Positions 20,309 through 30,401 of a DNA stretch of 64,000 nucleotides are shown here, in pieces; position 1 is the first letter of the stretch; each line of letters opens with the position of its first letter. Below the pieces are notes generated by a model, which was not told the origin of the DNA, did not search any database, and was given only the letters and a program-made list of their open reading frames with translations. Source of the stretch: Paulinella micropora (taxonomy: Eukaryota; Cercozoa; Imbricatea; Euglyphida; Paulinellidae). The position numbers were made by a program, and so were the translations under genes. The stretch lies in assembly GCA_019918135.1 (NCBI GenBank), contig WBZZ01005603.1:150001-214000 (forward strand), given 5' to 3'.

Positions 20309-21399
20309 CATGTTCCAGAACGGCGCATAATCTTTCGACGGGGGCGTTCAACTCCTCGAGATTCCAATCCATGTGTAGTTCAGGTGAAATTGAAAAAACA
20401 CATCAAGAAAAGATGAAAAAGTTATATCAAAAAGTTGTTTTAATTTAGCGTCTCCAATGCAAATTTCTTTTTCCCATTAATACTTGATTTCGAGTCTTAA
20501 TAAAAAAAAAACGTGGCCTCGGCACATTCCCTTCCCTTTTCTGCCACACCCGCTGGAATTAAGAAAGGGAGAGGAAAGAAGCATGATTGGAGTAGGGCGC
20601 CGAAAACTGCAACAAAACTTTTCTTACACTTGACACTGAAAACAGCCCGCTGGCGCGGGCTGAAGGGGGGAGTTCGGGGGGCCCCGCCCCCCCGCGGGCT
20701 GAAGGGGGGGGTTCGGGGGGCCTCGCGCCCCGCGCCAAGAACTGCAACAAAATTTGTTTATTAATTTTGCTTGGCTCAAAGCAATCTTACACTTGACACT
20801 GAAAACTAGGAGAGAGAGGCGGATTGGATTGAAATCTCGGAGAGGTGAAACCCCTGCAGAGACCGGCAGGCAGCTGGAGAAGGGAAAAAGGGCAGCACGC
20901 GCCGGGGGGCATGCCCCCCGCGCCCCCCCCTTTTCTTCATTCCAGCCCGCGCCAGCGGGGTGTAAGTACTTGCCAAACAGAAGACAGTTATGTCTTTTGC
21001 GACGTGCAGAAACTGCAACAGGCCTAAGGCGGAAACTACTCGTGCAGGGCGTCAAGAAAAAAAGGTTTTGTTTATTAAAGAGCCAAGTTTTGTTCAACCA
21101 TGCACAAGTCAGCGTAGTAAGATATAAACCAAATACGGAAAAGAACGGATCGGATTGAAATCGTAGAGAGGTGAACACCTCCAGGGGGAGGTGAAAACGG
21201 GGGGAGGAAAAGATGTGAAAGGAGAGGGAAGGAGAGGTGGGAATGGGGGGGGGGGCGCCCCTCCCCCCCCCCCCCCCGTTTTCTTCTCTCCCGTTTTTCC
21301 CTTCCCCCCGTCCCCCCCCCCCTCTCTCTCTCCCTCTTTCTCGCCGCCCGATGACGCAAGCGCGAGGGGGCCGCTCCCTCCCCCTTGTCTGCCAGCGGC
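20309..21399. repeat. Mosaic: Fanzor scrap, R2 twice, GC elements, R1, R8
   Basis: Begins with a 21-base antisense Fanzor scrap (ttccagaacggcgcataatc, 20,313). R2 occurs at 20,555-20,640 and 20,735-20,820, separated by a double GC element (20,643-20,733). Then R1 (20,820), a GC element (20,902-20,962), an ATG frame with a CRNC pair (about 20,990) running into R8 copy 2 (21,030-21,175), R1 again and a C-rich tract to 21,350. No convincing intact gene. Confidence 0.65.
20902..20962 (+). repeat. GC paired-palindrome element
   Basis: ggggggcatgcccccc, C-rich spacer, cagcccgcgccagcggggtg. Same order and spacing as the copy at 14,752. Confidence 0.8.
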
Positions 21400-21810
21400 A
21401 TGGCCAGCGGCGCCGTGCAAAGGTTCGTGAGCCAGCACGGCCGCCGCGGAGCGCTCGTGACCCCGGGCGGCAAGAGCCTGTGTGTGCGTGGGCCTGGCTT
21501 GGCCTGCCGCACCAGCCCCGGCCAGGACTGGCAGCCGGCGTGCGAGCCTTGCTACGAGCACGACAACCAGGCGACGCTAGCGACTGTCCGCCAGGATCGC
21601 GAGTGGCTCACGCTGTGCGCGCGGCATGGTTCCGTCTCGCCGGCAGACATAAAAAGGGAAAAGCGGGGGAGCGTGCAGGAAGCTAAGCAGCCAAAGAAGA
21701 AAGAGAGACAAGGTTGTCGTCGCGGGCTGCTCGATCGCGGCGTGCAGGCTGTGGGACAGGTTAGAGCAAGCCCACCCAAGCTGGCGGATCCAGCACAAGC
21801 GTTTTACTAA
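21400..21810 (+). CDS. Small Cys-rich basic protein
   Basis: ATG 21,400 gives 136 residues. The first half has five Cys (CVRGPGLACRTS, ACEPCYEH, TLCARH) in a spacing that could bind zinc; the middle is Lys/Arg/Gln-rich (KQPKKKERQGCRR). A shortened duplicate of its first part (MAS...ACRTSPGQDWQP with an internal deletion) lies at about 22,215-22,300, which supports the frame as a real sequence unit. No family recognised. The C-terminus runs toward a Fanzor fragment. Confidence 0.45.
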   Translation: MASGAVQRFVSQHGRRGALVTPGGKSLCVRGPGLACRTSPGQDWQPACEPCYEHDNQATLATVRQDREWLTLCARHGSVSPADIKREKRGSVQEAKQPKKKERQGCRRGLLDRGVQAVGQVRASPPKLADPAQAFY

Positions 21811-22345
21811 TGGCGCCGCCTGGACATCACAAGTACGCCGAGGGCCGCGCACCCCGCTGGCGCGGGCTGCAGGGGGGGGCACTGGGGGCTTGCCCCCGAG
21901 TTGACTCTCTTCCAGTGAAAGAACTTTCCCTTCTGGCTAAGATTTGAGATGGCGGAGGCCCGCGCCGCTTGTAGGTCCCGGATGGCCACTTCGCGGATGT
22001 CGTAGGGCACGCTGAGAAGCCACGGCCTGGCTCGCACAAATTCGCTATCTTGTTTCACAAACCGCAGGCGCGGGGGTGTGGGGGCATTGACCCCCCGGCG
22101 CGGGCTGGAGAGAAGCATGCTGGGGCTTAAAGGGGGGGGGCGCGGGGGGCATGCCCCCCCGAGGGAAAGATGTGAAAGGAGAGGGAAGGAGAGGTGGGAA
22201 GGGGGGGGGGGGGGCGCCCCTCCCTCCCCCTTGTCTGTCAGCTGCATGGCCAGCCGCGCCGTGCTTGGCCTGCCGCACCAGCCCCGGCCAGGACTGGCAG
22301 CCCTTTTCTCCATTCCAGCCCGCGCCAGTGGGGTGGCACTGAGAA
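21811..22345. repeat. Fanzor fragment F, GC elements and gene duplicate
   Basis: A GC element (21,850-21,898) is followed by an antisense Fanzor piece covering the VPYDIR block (about 21,895-22,072), further GC palindromes (22,071-22,167), a G tract and the shortened copy of the 21,400 gene (22,215-22,300). It ends in R1-like sequence (gaggtgaaccctctccagg). Confidence 0.7.
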
Positions 22346-25013
22346 CTAAGAAAAGGAGGTGAACCCTCTCCAGGAAACGGCAGCGGGGGGTTTTAAATGC
22401 CCTGGAGCCCGCCTTTTAGCCCGTGCCAGCGTCTTGCTTAGTGGCAGTACGTGTAAGTTACTGCATATCGAATCTATTGTTTTTCGAATGTTTTGTATGG
22501 TATTTTTGAATGCAATTTTCCTGCCTAAAGTAGTAGTTTTGTGGCCTGGTTGTAAATCCTCCAGTACGTGCGCGGGCTGTGCGCATTGCTCGGTAGATGG
22601 AGCACCTGTGGTTATGTCCTGGAATACAGCAGCCAATTTGTGCGTGAATGCTTCATAAGATCTTTGGTACTTGTCTGTGTCTAGCAATTGCTCAAATTTC
22701 TCAATGCTACCAGGTTTTGTCGTGCTCTGGGCAAGTTCCTTTCGATATTCCTCGACATTGAATGGCGAGTTTTCATCCGCAGAGTGTTTTTTTTCATCAA
22801 AACACAGTTGCAGATGCATGTCTACCATAGCCAGGTGCCAGCGATTCTGAAACCAGCACTGGAAAGGTTCCGAGGAGGCTAGATTTTTCCAAATCCACTG
22901 ATATGCTTGATTGGCGCCATGCCCTTGGAGGCACAAGTAGAAAAAGATCAAGTTGGACATGTATACGATATCATGGATTAGCCTGTCAAGCAGCTTGGCT
23001 GCTGTACCATTCTGAATCTTCTGCAGTCTGCTGTTTTGGACTTCCCTTGTAATTACTTCATTATCATCACGCTCGATTCCGGGCTTATGACGATTCTGCC
23101 ATTTTCGTATGGTTTGTATAAGCTTGGGGTCGTCCCAAAATGGGATGCAGATGCTCCTGCTCTCGATATTGTCTAGGTACAGTGTTTGACCCTTTTCGTC
23201 AAACACTAAATGTGCGGGGCTCATGCCAGTTACCAGCAACTGCAGTTGGGCTAGCTTATCGCATACAGCAATAATAGCTTCAATGTTGCTTTTTGATAGT
23301 GGATTAGCTATTGTCGATAGCGTGTGCGCCCCGGGGGTTGGTTTTACACCCAGATAGAACTTGCCGGACATGCGCGCTGTCCATGCAGGGTATGGGATGT
23401 TATTTGTGTCACGGACTTTGATGTCCTGCCCACGGACTTTGATGTCCTGCCCACGGACTTTGATGTCCTGCTCGCTGTGGCAGTAGTAAAGGCTTACAAC
23501 TGGAGTCGCCAGTTTCTCCAGCGATAGCAGAGCTGCTATGTATGCATCTTGTACAAAGGTACAGCCTATTTCCCGAACAAGGCTTTCCGCACGCTGCATT
23601 TCACATGCACTGATAAAAAAACCCTCGGTTAATTGAGTCTGGATTTGGACGAGAAAATCCTTGGCGGAGGGCTCTGCATTTTCTGGGCCCGTCACCACGT
23701 GATATACGACCTCGTCGGTGTTGGTACACTCTTGCCTTTTGCACTTGACGAAGAAGGAACCCTCCAGCACATGCGCCCGAACGACGTGAAGGCCTGCACG
23801 TAGACGGCATGCAGGTGATGCAGTATTCGTCGTCGTGTCTGTAGGCCACTTGTCCCGCGGCCATTGAATTTGAATTGTCTTGCTCACTGATCGTACTAGT
23901 CTGCGACTGCTTATTTTGCTTTTGGACAGGTTGTGCGGGAGGCAAGCTGAGCAGCGGATAAAAACTAGCAAAGGGCACGGATTTTTGTAGAGCAACCGCC
24001 TGCAGGTCCAGTGCCCCCGGACGTTTTCCACTAACGTACATTTCCTTTGGATCAGCAACTAGCGCACACAAAAATTTCTCTATTGCATCAGCAGTAATGG
24101 CCTCCTCGGACCCGGAAGGTACCTTAAATTCTTTGAGGTAGTCCCGGATGCTGTACTGAAAGGGATTTTCGTTGTATTGGACAAGTTGTAGGTATGTAGC
24201 CAGGGGCCCCGTGCCTTTTGAGTAGAGATCAGACCACTGCAAAGCGCATTCCTTAACTAGCCACGATTTCTCGACCTGTAGCACTTCCCTAATGATATCA
24301 TTTGCAATTGTTCTACAGACTTCTAGGCACATGCGTGCACCGGCACACACATGCACTCGCCTGTGGAGCTCCGCGCACATGTTTATATATGCGGAAATTG
24401 CATTGGAGAACCGCGCCATTGATAGCTTGGCTGCATCGGTACCTGAGAAGCTACCTCCAAAGTCAATGGATTCGCCCAGGCATACACACCCTGGCAAGTC
24501 CCCTGTTCCTTTCGGGGCGAGTAGTACTAATGTGTTGCTCACTGCCAAGTTGCTCCATATCCAAGCCTCCTGCTTCTTGTCTTGCATTATGTTCTTCAGG
24601 CATTGTGCCAACACCTGCATTACTGTGTCGTTCTCAGCCTTGCCTTGGACATTGCTAATGCTTAGTAACCAATCCAGCAAGCTGCGGCAATGTACTCTTG
24701 AGGAGGGCTTCCAACTCAAACTCAGCAGGTAGAATTTTGTTGTTTTCCCTTGATCTTGAAAGCAGTGAGAACTTTTTGGTTTCAAACCACAGGTCAAAAC
24801 CTTTACCTTGGGTTTTGCAACTAGTTTTAAGCTGTTGGACAGCTTAAAGCTGCCCGGTATAGGCGGCTTTTCATTAGGCCTGCGTTCGACGCAAAAGAGA
24901 ATTTGGCGCTGTGTCGTGAAGCTTTGAGCAGTTATCCAAACATTTGGCGCCAGCCACTTGGCCTTCTGTACAAGGTCCGCAAACCGGACACCGCAGTGTA
25001 TGCACGCACTCAT
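22346..25013 (-). CDS. Large kinase-like unknown protein, one frame break
   Basis: ATG 25,013 starts MSACIHCGVRFADL with a CxxC pair. The first frame is convincing to about 23,820, where coding character passes to a second frame (RLRAGLHVVRAHVLEG) that runs to 22,346; together about 880 residues. In the second part SPAHLVFDEKGQTLYLDNIE resembles the catalytic-loop-to-DFG region of protein kinases, but the usual HxD is not there, so at best a divergent or pseudokinase fold. A 7-residue unit QDIKVRG is repeated three times (21-bp tandem repeat at about 23,412-23,470). The last 30 residues come from R1 repeat sequence, so the true C-terminus was replaced. Confidence 0.6.
23412..23472 (-). repeat. 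21-bp in-frame tandem repeat, three copies
   Basis: cacggactttgatgtcctgc occurs three times without substitutions except at the last base, encoding QDIKVRG repeats on the reverse strand. Such perfect copies suggest recent expansion. Confidence 0.9.
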
Positions 25014-25650
25014 TCTTTTTTATATAAAAATATATATATACTAGTATTGAGTTTGTGGAACGCGCCACATTATCAGATCCCCCTCCCCCCTCCTCCTCCT
25101 CCTCCCCGTTCCCTCCCCCCCCCCCCCTTCCCTTCCATCTCTTTCCCCTCTTCTCTCTCCCCTCCGTTGCAATCTGTACGCGCATGCGTTCCTCTCCGGG
25201 AAGAGCTGCAGCATAACGGGGCCGGGACGGGAGAGGCAGGGGCGCGCTTTGCCGGTGTACACTTGACACTGCCAGAGACCCGCAGCGGGGGGGTCGCCCC
25301 CCCCCCCCCTTCTCCCCTCCCCCGTTTTCCTCCTCCCCCCCGTTTTTCTCTTCCCCCCACTTTTCCCCTCCCCCCGTTTTTCCCCTTTCCCCGTCTTTCC
25401 CCTCTCCCCGTTTTTCCCCTCTCCCCGTTTTTCCTCTCTCCCCGTTTTTCCCCTCTCCCCGTTTTTCCCCTCCCCTCGTTTTCCCCCTCCCCTCGTTTTC
25501 CCCCTCCCCTCGTCTTCCCCCTCCCTTCCTCCTCTGTCCCCCCCCCCTCTCTCTCTCTCGCTCTCTCTTGCGTGGAATTTGTCGCCAAATGGGCATGAGT
25601 GCGTATTTCCCGGGGAAAGGGACGTGTGCCAGAATTGTGCTCCCCCCCCC
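25014..25650. repeat. Mosaic: AT-rich promoter side, R3, CCCCGTTTT array, R4
   Basis: The first 60 bases are AT-rich (tatataaaaatatatatata) and could hold the TATA region of the gene read leftwards from 25,013. Then a C tract, R3 (about 25,165-25,260), a long CCCCTCCCCGTTTTTCC array (25,290-25,540) and R4 (25,560-25,645). Confidence 0.65.
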
Positions 25651-25829
25651 TGCGGGCTTCGAAAAAGAAAGCTTGTTTATTTTTGCTCTCCCTCTAAACC
25701 CACAAATTAAAACTGTCCACTTTGTGACCAGCTACAGGCATGGCCCTGCCCTTGGCTTTATGGGTCCTGTTTCCACTACAAACTCCGCCTAAGCCATCTG
25801 ACCAGTGACTTCTCCAATGAGGCGGCGCG
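25651..25829 (+). repeat. R6 module (Fanzor leader) without Fanzor
   Basis: Complete leader ending in ctccaatgaggcggcgc. The Fanzor coding sequence that follows this module elsewhere is missing and R1 (inverted) comes next, so the element was cut just after its start codon. Confidence 0.75.
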
Positions 25830-26378
25830 GGGGGCAAGGAGGGGTTCGCCTCTCTAAGATTTCAATACAATCCGCGCCAAGAACTGCAACAAAACTTTTT
25901 ATTAATTTTGCTTGGCTCAAAGAAATCTTACACTTGACACTGAAAACTAGGAAAGATTTCAATCCGATCCATGCGTAGTTCAGGTGAGAAGGTCAACTCC
26001 TCAAGATTTCAAATGGATCCGCCCAACCCTACACGCCAAGGTCCAGCAAGAGCTTAGGAGCAACACGAGTGTTGTCGCGCCCCACAACGCGAACAAAACA
26101 CCCCCGCTGGCCCCGCCGCCCCCAGCGGCGGTTGTTGTAGCCAGGGCTGCTGACATGGCGGCCGCGCGGTCGGGGGGAAGAAAAAGGGGCAGGTTACGAT
26201 TTTTTAATAAGCCTTGGGCAGGATTGAATCAAAATCTGATTGCTGAGGGAGGCAGGGCGCCCCCCCCCCCCCATCATCGACTCTGCTAGGACCAAATTCG
26301 GGGGGGGGGGGCGCCCCCCCCCTGTACACACCAGCAGAGGGTCTTACTGCGCTTGTGTTGCAGATTGTTACAGCATAA
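25830..26378. other. R1/R2 pieces and an unknown gene scrap
   Basis: Inverted R1 (ctctctaagatttcaata) and R2 (25,875-25,960) are followed by about 280 bases with an open frame rich in Ala/Pro (PPLAPPPPAAVVVARAADMA) and an Arg-rich tail, probably the scrap of an unknown gene, then a double G/C palindrome near 26,255-26,325. The 50 bases before the next ATG are unique. Confidence 0.45.
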
Positions 26379-26948
26379 ATGTCGTCGTCGTCAGCGAAAA
26401 AAGGTGAAGCTTGTGTCGCCAGAATGTTGAGAAAAAACTCTGCCCGCGCGCAACGAGCGTTGAAGCGTGCCAAACTTGCCGACACGACCCTCTTGGGGGA
26501 GTGGAAGAAGTACTACAAAGACCTTGAGCGTGTGGAGGAGATATACGAGACAGAGCTGCAGGCGTTCTTAGGTGTTTTGGGACAGAATGACAAGGTGGCC
26601 AAGTCCGCTCGTTTACGTGTCGCCCCTCGTGACATACACTCCGCACCAAAGCCTAGAGCTTTTCCGTCTAGGATGAAGAGAGAGATCGAATCGCTGCGGC
26701 GGACTCTCAAGCTTCTGGCAGACGACCTGCGCTTCATGCGCGAGCTTTGTGTGCCTTTGGCGATTTCCTACCTAAACAGACTAGAGGGGGCAAGAAATCT
26801 GCAAATTCTCTACTCCCCTGACGCAGATGCCCTACTACTTGGGCGGAATGAAGACATTCACGGACGAATCCAATTGCTATTAGATCGCATCAAGGAGTGT
26901 ATATCAAGCGCCAGCCCCCCAGCCCTCTCGATTTGGAGTTGTAATTAA
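26379..26948 (+). CDS. Unknown helical protein, 189 aa
   Basis: ATG 26,379 opens a clean frame to TAA. The protein is basic at the N-terminus (KKGEACVARMLRKNSARAQRALKRAK) and strongly helical, with likely coiled-coil segments around residues 40-65 and 105-130. No membrane segment or known motif. It lies tail to tail with the next gene, 42 bases apart, sharing a T/A-rich 3' region. Confidence 0.65.
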   Translation: MSSSSAKKGEACVARMLRKNSARAQRALKRAKLADTTLLGEWKKYYKDLERVEEIYETELQAFLGVLGQNDKVAKSARLRVAPRDIHSAPKPRAFPSRMKREIESLRRTLKLLADDLRFMRELCVPLAISYLNRLEGARNLQILYSPDADALLLGRNEDIHGRIQLLLDRIKECISSASPPALSIWSCN

Positions 26949-26990
26949 AAGAAATTTTTGGAACCAGAATGATTTAAAAAAACCAAAAGT

Positions 26991-27509
26991 TTAAACAAGT
27001 TTTTCGGAGCCGCCATCTTGTGCAAACACCAAGGCCAAAAAACGTCGGCGCTCTTTAGGAGGGTAGTATAATGTCAACAATTCTGTGACCTGCACTTTCA
27101 ATTGGGCCCTCTCAGCTGCTGTGATTTCATCTGCTTGTTTCTTGTCCAACTCTTGGCAGAGTTTGAACATTGGGTACAGTGTAAAAAGAAAGTCATGCGT
27201 ATTAAAGACCTTGCCCAGCGTTTCTTGTTTCGCTTCGGTCACATGTTGGTCTGTTGTTTGGTACTGCGTTCTCTGGTGGCTGTCATCTAACTTGTAGATC
27301 TGTTCCTGAAGGTTCTCCATCTGGGCCTTGATTGCATTGATTCGCTCTTTGTGCCGTGTATAATAAATCGTGGCGCCGTCGCACAATTCTTCAATCGTTA
27401 CTTGCAATTTGCTAGGGCTTGAATACAATTTGTATTCCCTTTGCCAAAACCTTCGTACAGCATCCGTGATATCTTGGATGTTTTTAGTAGCAAAAACATC
27501 TGGATCCAT
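26991..27509 (-). CDS. Unknown coiled-coil protein, 172 aa
   Basis: I start at ATG 27,509 (MDPDVFATKNIQDITD); upstream frame is GC-element sequence. Residues 60-150 are rich in Glu/Lys/Gln with regular hydrophobic spacing (INAIKAQMENLQEQIYKL), so a coiled coil is likely. It ends RRRFLALVFAQDGGSEKLV. No family recognised. It converges on the 189-aa gene, and similar composition suggests the two may work together, but this is only inference. Confidence 0.65.
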   Translation of the reverse strand: MDPDVFATKNIQDITDAVRRFWQREYKLYSSPSKLQVTIEELCDGATIYYTRHKERINAIKAQMENLQEQIYKLDDSHQRTQYQTTDQHVTEAKQETLGKVFNTHDFLFTLYPMFKLCQELDKKQADEITAAERAQLKVQVTELLTLYYPPKERRRFLALVFAQDGGSEKLV

Positions 27510-28517
27510 ATTATGTCTTGTTGCTGCGTTGTTGCTTGTCCACAAATAGGGAAGGGGGCCACCCCGCTGGCGCGGGCTGGAATGGAGAAAAAAAAAGGGG
27601 GGGGGGCGGGGGGAAGCTCCCGCATGTTTTATGTGTTGGAACACGAGGCAGGAAGAGGAAGAAGAAGACGTTGTGGGTTTAGAGGGAGAGCAAAAATAAA
27701 CAAGCTTTCTTTTTCGAAGCCCGCAGGGGGGGGGGGGGCGTCCCCCACCCTTTTCTGCCCCCGCGCCCCTTTCTGTGCGGGGGGGGGGGGGGGCGCAGGG
27801 AGAGGTGAGGGGCGCACACACCTCTCCCCCCCCCCCCCGGCCTTTGCTGCAGTCCGGCTCGCGCCAGTGGGGTGGCAGAGAAGGGAAGGGGATGTCCGCG
27901 TGCTACCCTTTCTCCCTTCTCCAGCTGCCTGCCGGTCTATGGAGGGGTTCACCTCTCTAAGATTTCAATCCAATCTGTTCCTGTCCTAGTTTTCAGTGTT
28001 AAGTGTACACCGGCAAAGCGCACCCCTGCCTCTCTCGTCTCGCCCCCCCCCCCCCCCCGTTATGCTCCAGCTCTTTCCGGAGAGGTACGCATGCACGTAC
28101 TCTCTGCACCCTCCCCCCCCCCCCCCGAAGGCACTCCCATCGCGCCCTCCTCCCTCTTCCCCCCTTCCCCCTCCCCCGCTTTCCCCTATCCCCCGTTTTC
28201 CCCCTCCCTCCGTTTCCCCCGTCCCCCGTTTTCCCCTTCCCCCATTCTCCCTCCTCCTCCTCCTCCCCGTACCCCCCCTTCCCTCTCTTTCCCCCCTCTC
28301 TCTCTCTCTCTCTCTCTCTTTTCTTCTCGCGCGAAATCTGTCGCCAAGTGTGCATGTGTGCGTATTTCCCGGGCAAAAGGAACGTGTGCCAGAATTGTGC
28401 TCCCCCCATCAAAAAAGTTCGAGCACTCTTCCGCCGGCCCGGGGGGAGAGGGGGAAACGGGGGAGGGGAAAACGGGGGGGAGGAGAAGACGCGGGGGGGG
28501 GGGGCGCCCCCCCCCCC
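27510..28517. repeat. Mosaic: GC element, R6 scrap, R1, R3, array, R4
   Basis: GC element (about 27,562-27,625), reverse scrap of R6 (27,673-27,725), G/C tracts, a second half-element (27,850-27,880), inverted R1 (ccagctgcctgccggtct, 27,918), inverted R3 (28,000-28,105), a C-rich array, R4 (about 28,320-28,435) and further G tracts leading into the R6 module of Fanzor copy A. Confidence 0.7.
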
Positions 28518-28681
28518 TGCGGCTTCGAAAAGAGCTTGTTTATTTTTGCTCTCCCTCTAAACCCACACAAGTTAAAACTGTCCACTTTGTGACCAGCTAC
28601 AGGCATGGCCCTGCCCTTGGCTTTATGGGTCCTGTTTCCACTACAAACTCCGCCTAAGCCATCTGACCAGTGACTTCTCCA
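28518..28681 (+). repeat. R6 module, leader of Fanzor copy A
   Basis: Runs from tgcggcttcgaaaagagc to the base before the Fanzor ATG (28,682). Contains ggcatggccctgcccttggc and ctgaccagtgacttctcc, identical in the other copies. Confidence 0.8.
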
Positions 28682-28708
28682 ATGAGGCGGCGCACTCTCT
28701 GGGACCTC

Positions 28709-28759
28709 GGGCGGGCATGGCCCCCCGAACCAGGCCTTCCGCCCACGCCGGCGGGTTGG
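28709..28759 (+). repeat. GC paired-palindrome element 1 in Fanzor A
   Basis: catggccccccg and cccacgccggcgggttgg arms after the WDLG codons. Same site as in copies B, C and D. Confidence 0.75.
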
Positions 28760-28854
28760 CCACAAGAAGAGAAGACCAGGGAGAAAAAGTCAGGCCAGCG
28801 CAGCCTCCTCCAGAGCCCCAGCCAAAAGCTTATGCGCCGTTCTGGAACGAGTCC

Positions 28855-28903
28855 GGGGGGCAGGGCCCCCCGAGCCCCCCTTCAGCCCGCGCTAGCGGGC
28901 TGG
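28855..28903 (+). repeat. GC paired-palindrome element 2 in Fanzor A
   Basis: 49 bases: ggggggcagggccccccgag then cagcccgcgctagcgggctg. Inserted after FWNES at the same codon as in copies B, C and D. Confidence 0.85.
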
Positions 28904-29146
28904 TACGAGCCGACATCCGCACAAGGCCCACAGCAGACGTCCTGGCAATCGCGACTTGCACTGCTGCCCGCAACTCAGGCCAACGCGAGACGCAACGCAG
29001 CCAAAGCAGACGAGCAACAGAACAAGATGCCCAAGCAGAAGAAGTTCAGTTTAAACAAGAAAGCAAGAAAAACGCCCCCGCTCAAGACACTTACGTGCAG
29101 GATCTACCCAAAGAGCAAGAATAAAGAGGTTAGGCGAGCTTGGCTG

Positions 29147-29219
29147 CCGGGGGGCATGCCCCCCGTGCCCCCCCTTCAAGCCCAGCGTGCCCTCCCTTCA
29201 GCCCGCGTAAGCGGGCTGG
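29147..29219 (+). repeat. GC paired-palindrome element 3 in Fanzor A
   Basis: 73 bases with ggggggcatgcccccc and cagcccgcgtaagcgggctg. Between the same flanks copy C has 137 bases of coding sequence (RKAWLMFRAVHTTWNAAVAW and following), so the element has replaced them. Confidence 0.85.
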
Positions 29220-29719
29220 TAAAAAGAGGCGACGCCAAGAAACCAAAGAGGAAAATCCTGCCAAGCACAAGAGAAGAAAAAAAGAGGAGAAGCAGCAGGA
29301 GCAAAAAGACAAGGAAGAGAAGAAGGAGGAGACGCCCGAGGAGATCAAAGCCAGAAAAGCCAGAAAACGTCAAGAGCAAAAGGAGCGCCGAGATCAAAGA
29401 AGGGCCGAGATGGGCGGTAGAATGCGCTGCTTGGGCGACTTTGATCAAGATACTCTGCGCCTGCGATTTGTGCAAGCGGATAGTGAATTTGTGCGAGCCA
29501 GGCCGTGGCTTCTCAGTGTACCCTACGACATCCGTGCAGTGGCCATCCGGGACCTGCAAGCGGCACGGGCCTCCGCCATCTCAAATCTCAGCCAGAAGGG
29601 CAAGTTCTTTTACTGGGCGAGAGTCAACTTCCGCAAGTGGGAGGAGCGCAGGTCTACGATTGCGATCTCGCACACAAATTGGGGGCGCCAGCGGGGCTTC
29701 TTTGCAGGCTTTCTGCGAC

Positions 29720-29780
29720 CCGGGGGGCAAGCCCCCCGAGCCCCCCCCTCGCTACCCTTGCAGCCCGCGGCAGCGGGCTG
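29720..29780 (+). repeat. GC paired-palindrome element 4 in Fanzor A
   Basis: ggggggcaagccccccgag, spacer with gctaccctt, cagcccgcggcagcgggctg. Sits just before RuvC-I and switches the frame from that of the VPYDIR half to that of the nuclease half. Confidence 0.85.
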
Positions 29781-30401
29781 CGTGTAGTGAGCATTGACCC
29801 GGGCGTCAGGAGTTTTTTGACCGTGTACCACGCAGACTCGGGCGCGATAACCGAATTTGGCCGCGGGTCTATTGCACGCGTGTACCGTCTGCAGAAACAC
29901 ATCAACAATCTGCTAAGCAAGGTCGCACTATTGGCTAAGGACAGCAGCAAGAAGCGGAACCGCTGGCGCTTACGGCGCGCTATTACTCGAGTGCGAGACA
30001 AGATTTACAACATGGTCCAAGACGTACACAAGAAAGCAGCCAGATGGCTGCTCGATAACCACGACTACGTTGTGCTACCTTGGTTCGGAGCTTCGGGCAT
30101 GGTGAAGGGCAAAACGATCTCGCGGCAAACGAAGCGCAAGCTGCTTGCCTGGCGACACGCAGATTTCCGCAAGCGCTTGCTCAGCCTGCAACGAGAGTAT
30201 ATAGGTAAATGCAAGGTGCTGATCTGCAACGAGGAGTTCACGACACAGGCGTGTACACAATGCGGGGCGCTCTGGAGAGACATCAAAGCTGCCAAGACGT
30301 ACAGTTGCCAGTGGTGCTCCCTGCAGCACGGGCGCGACATGAACGCCAGTCGCAACATCCTCTTGAGACTGCTGGCGTTGGGTCGTCAGGACTTGAATTA
30401 G

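Larger units (their letters stand above)
28682..30401 (+). pseudogene. Fanzor RNA-guided nuclease, copy A (most complete)
   Basis: Domains in order: MRRRTLWDLG start, Pro-rich and Lys-rich N-terminus, LKTLTCRIYPKS (TnpB/Fanzor N-terminal strand), a long Lys/Glu helix, LLSVPYDIRAVAIRDLQAA (conserved TnpB block) and the RuvC-like nuclease. RuvC-I is SIDPGVRSF (Asp codon 29,796). PWFGASGMVKG occupies the RuvC-II region without the usual Glu; an alternative Glu sits in CNEEFTTQACTQCG, as in the rearranged active site of Fanzors. The zinc site is CTQCG...CQWC and RuvC-III is HGRDMNASRN. Fanzors are eukaryotic TnpB relatives that cut DNA guided by an omega RNA. Four GC elements, two of which change frame, plus a one-base deletion near 28,790 break the ORF. 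Confidence 0.85.
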
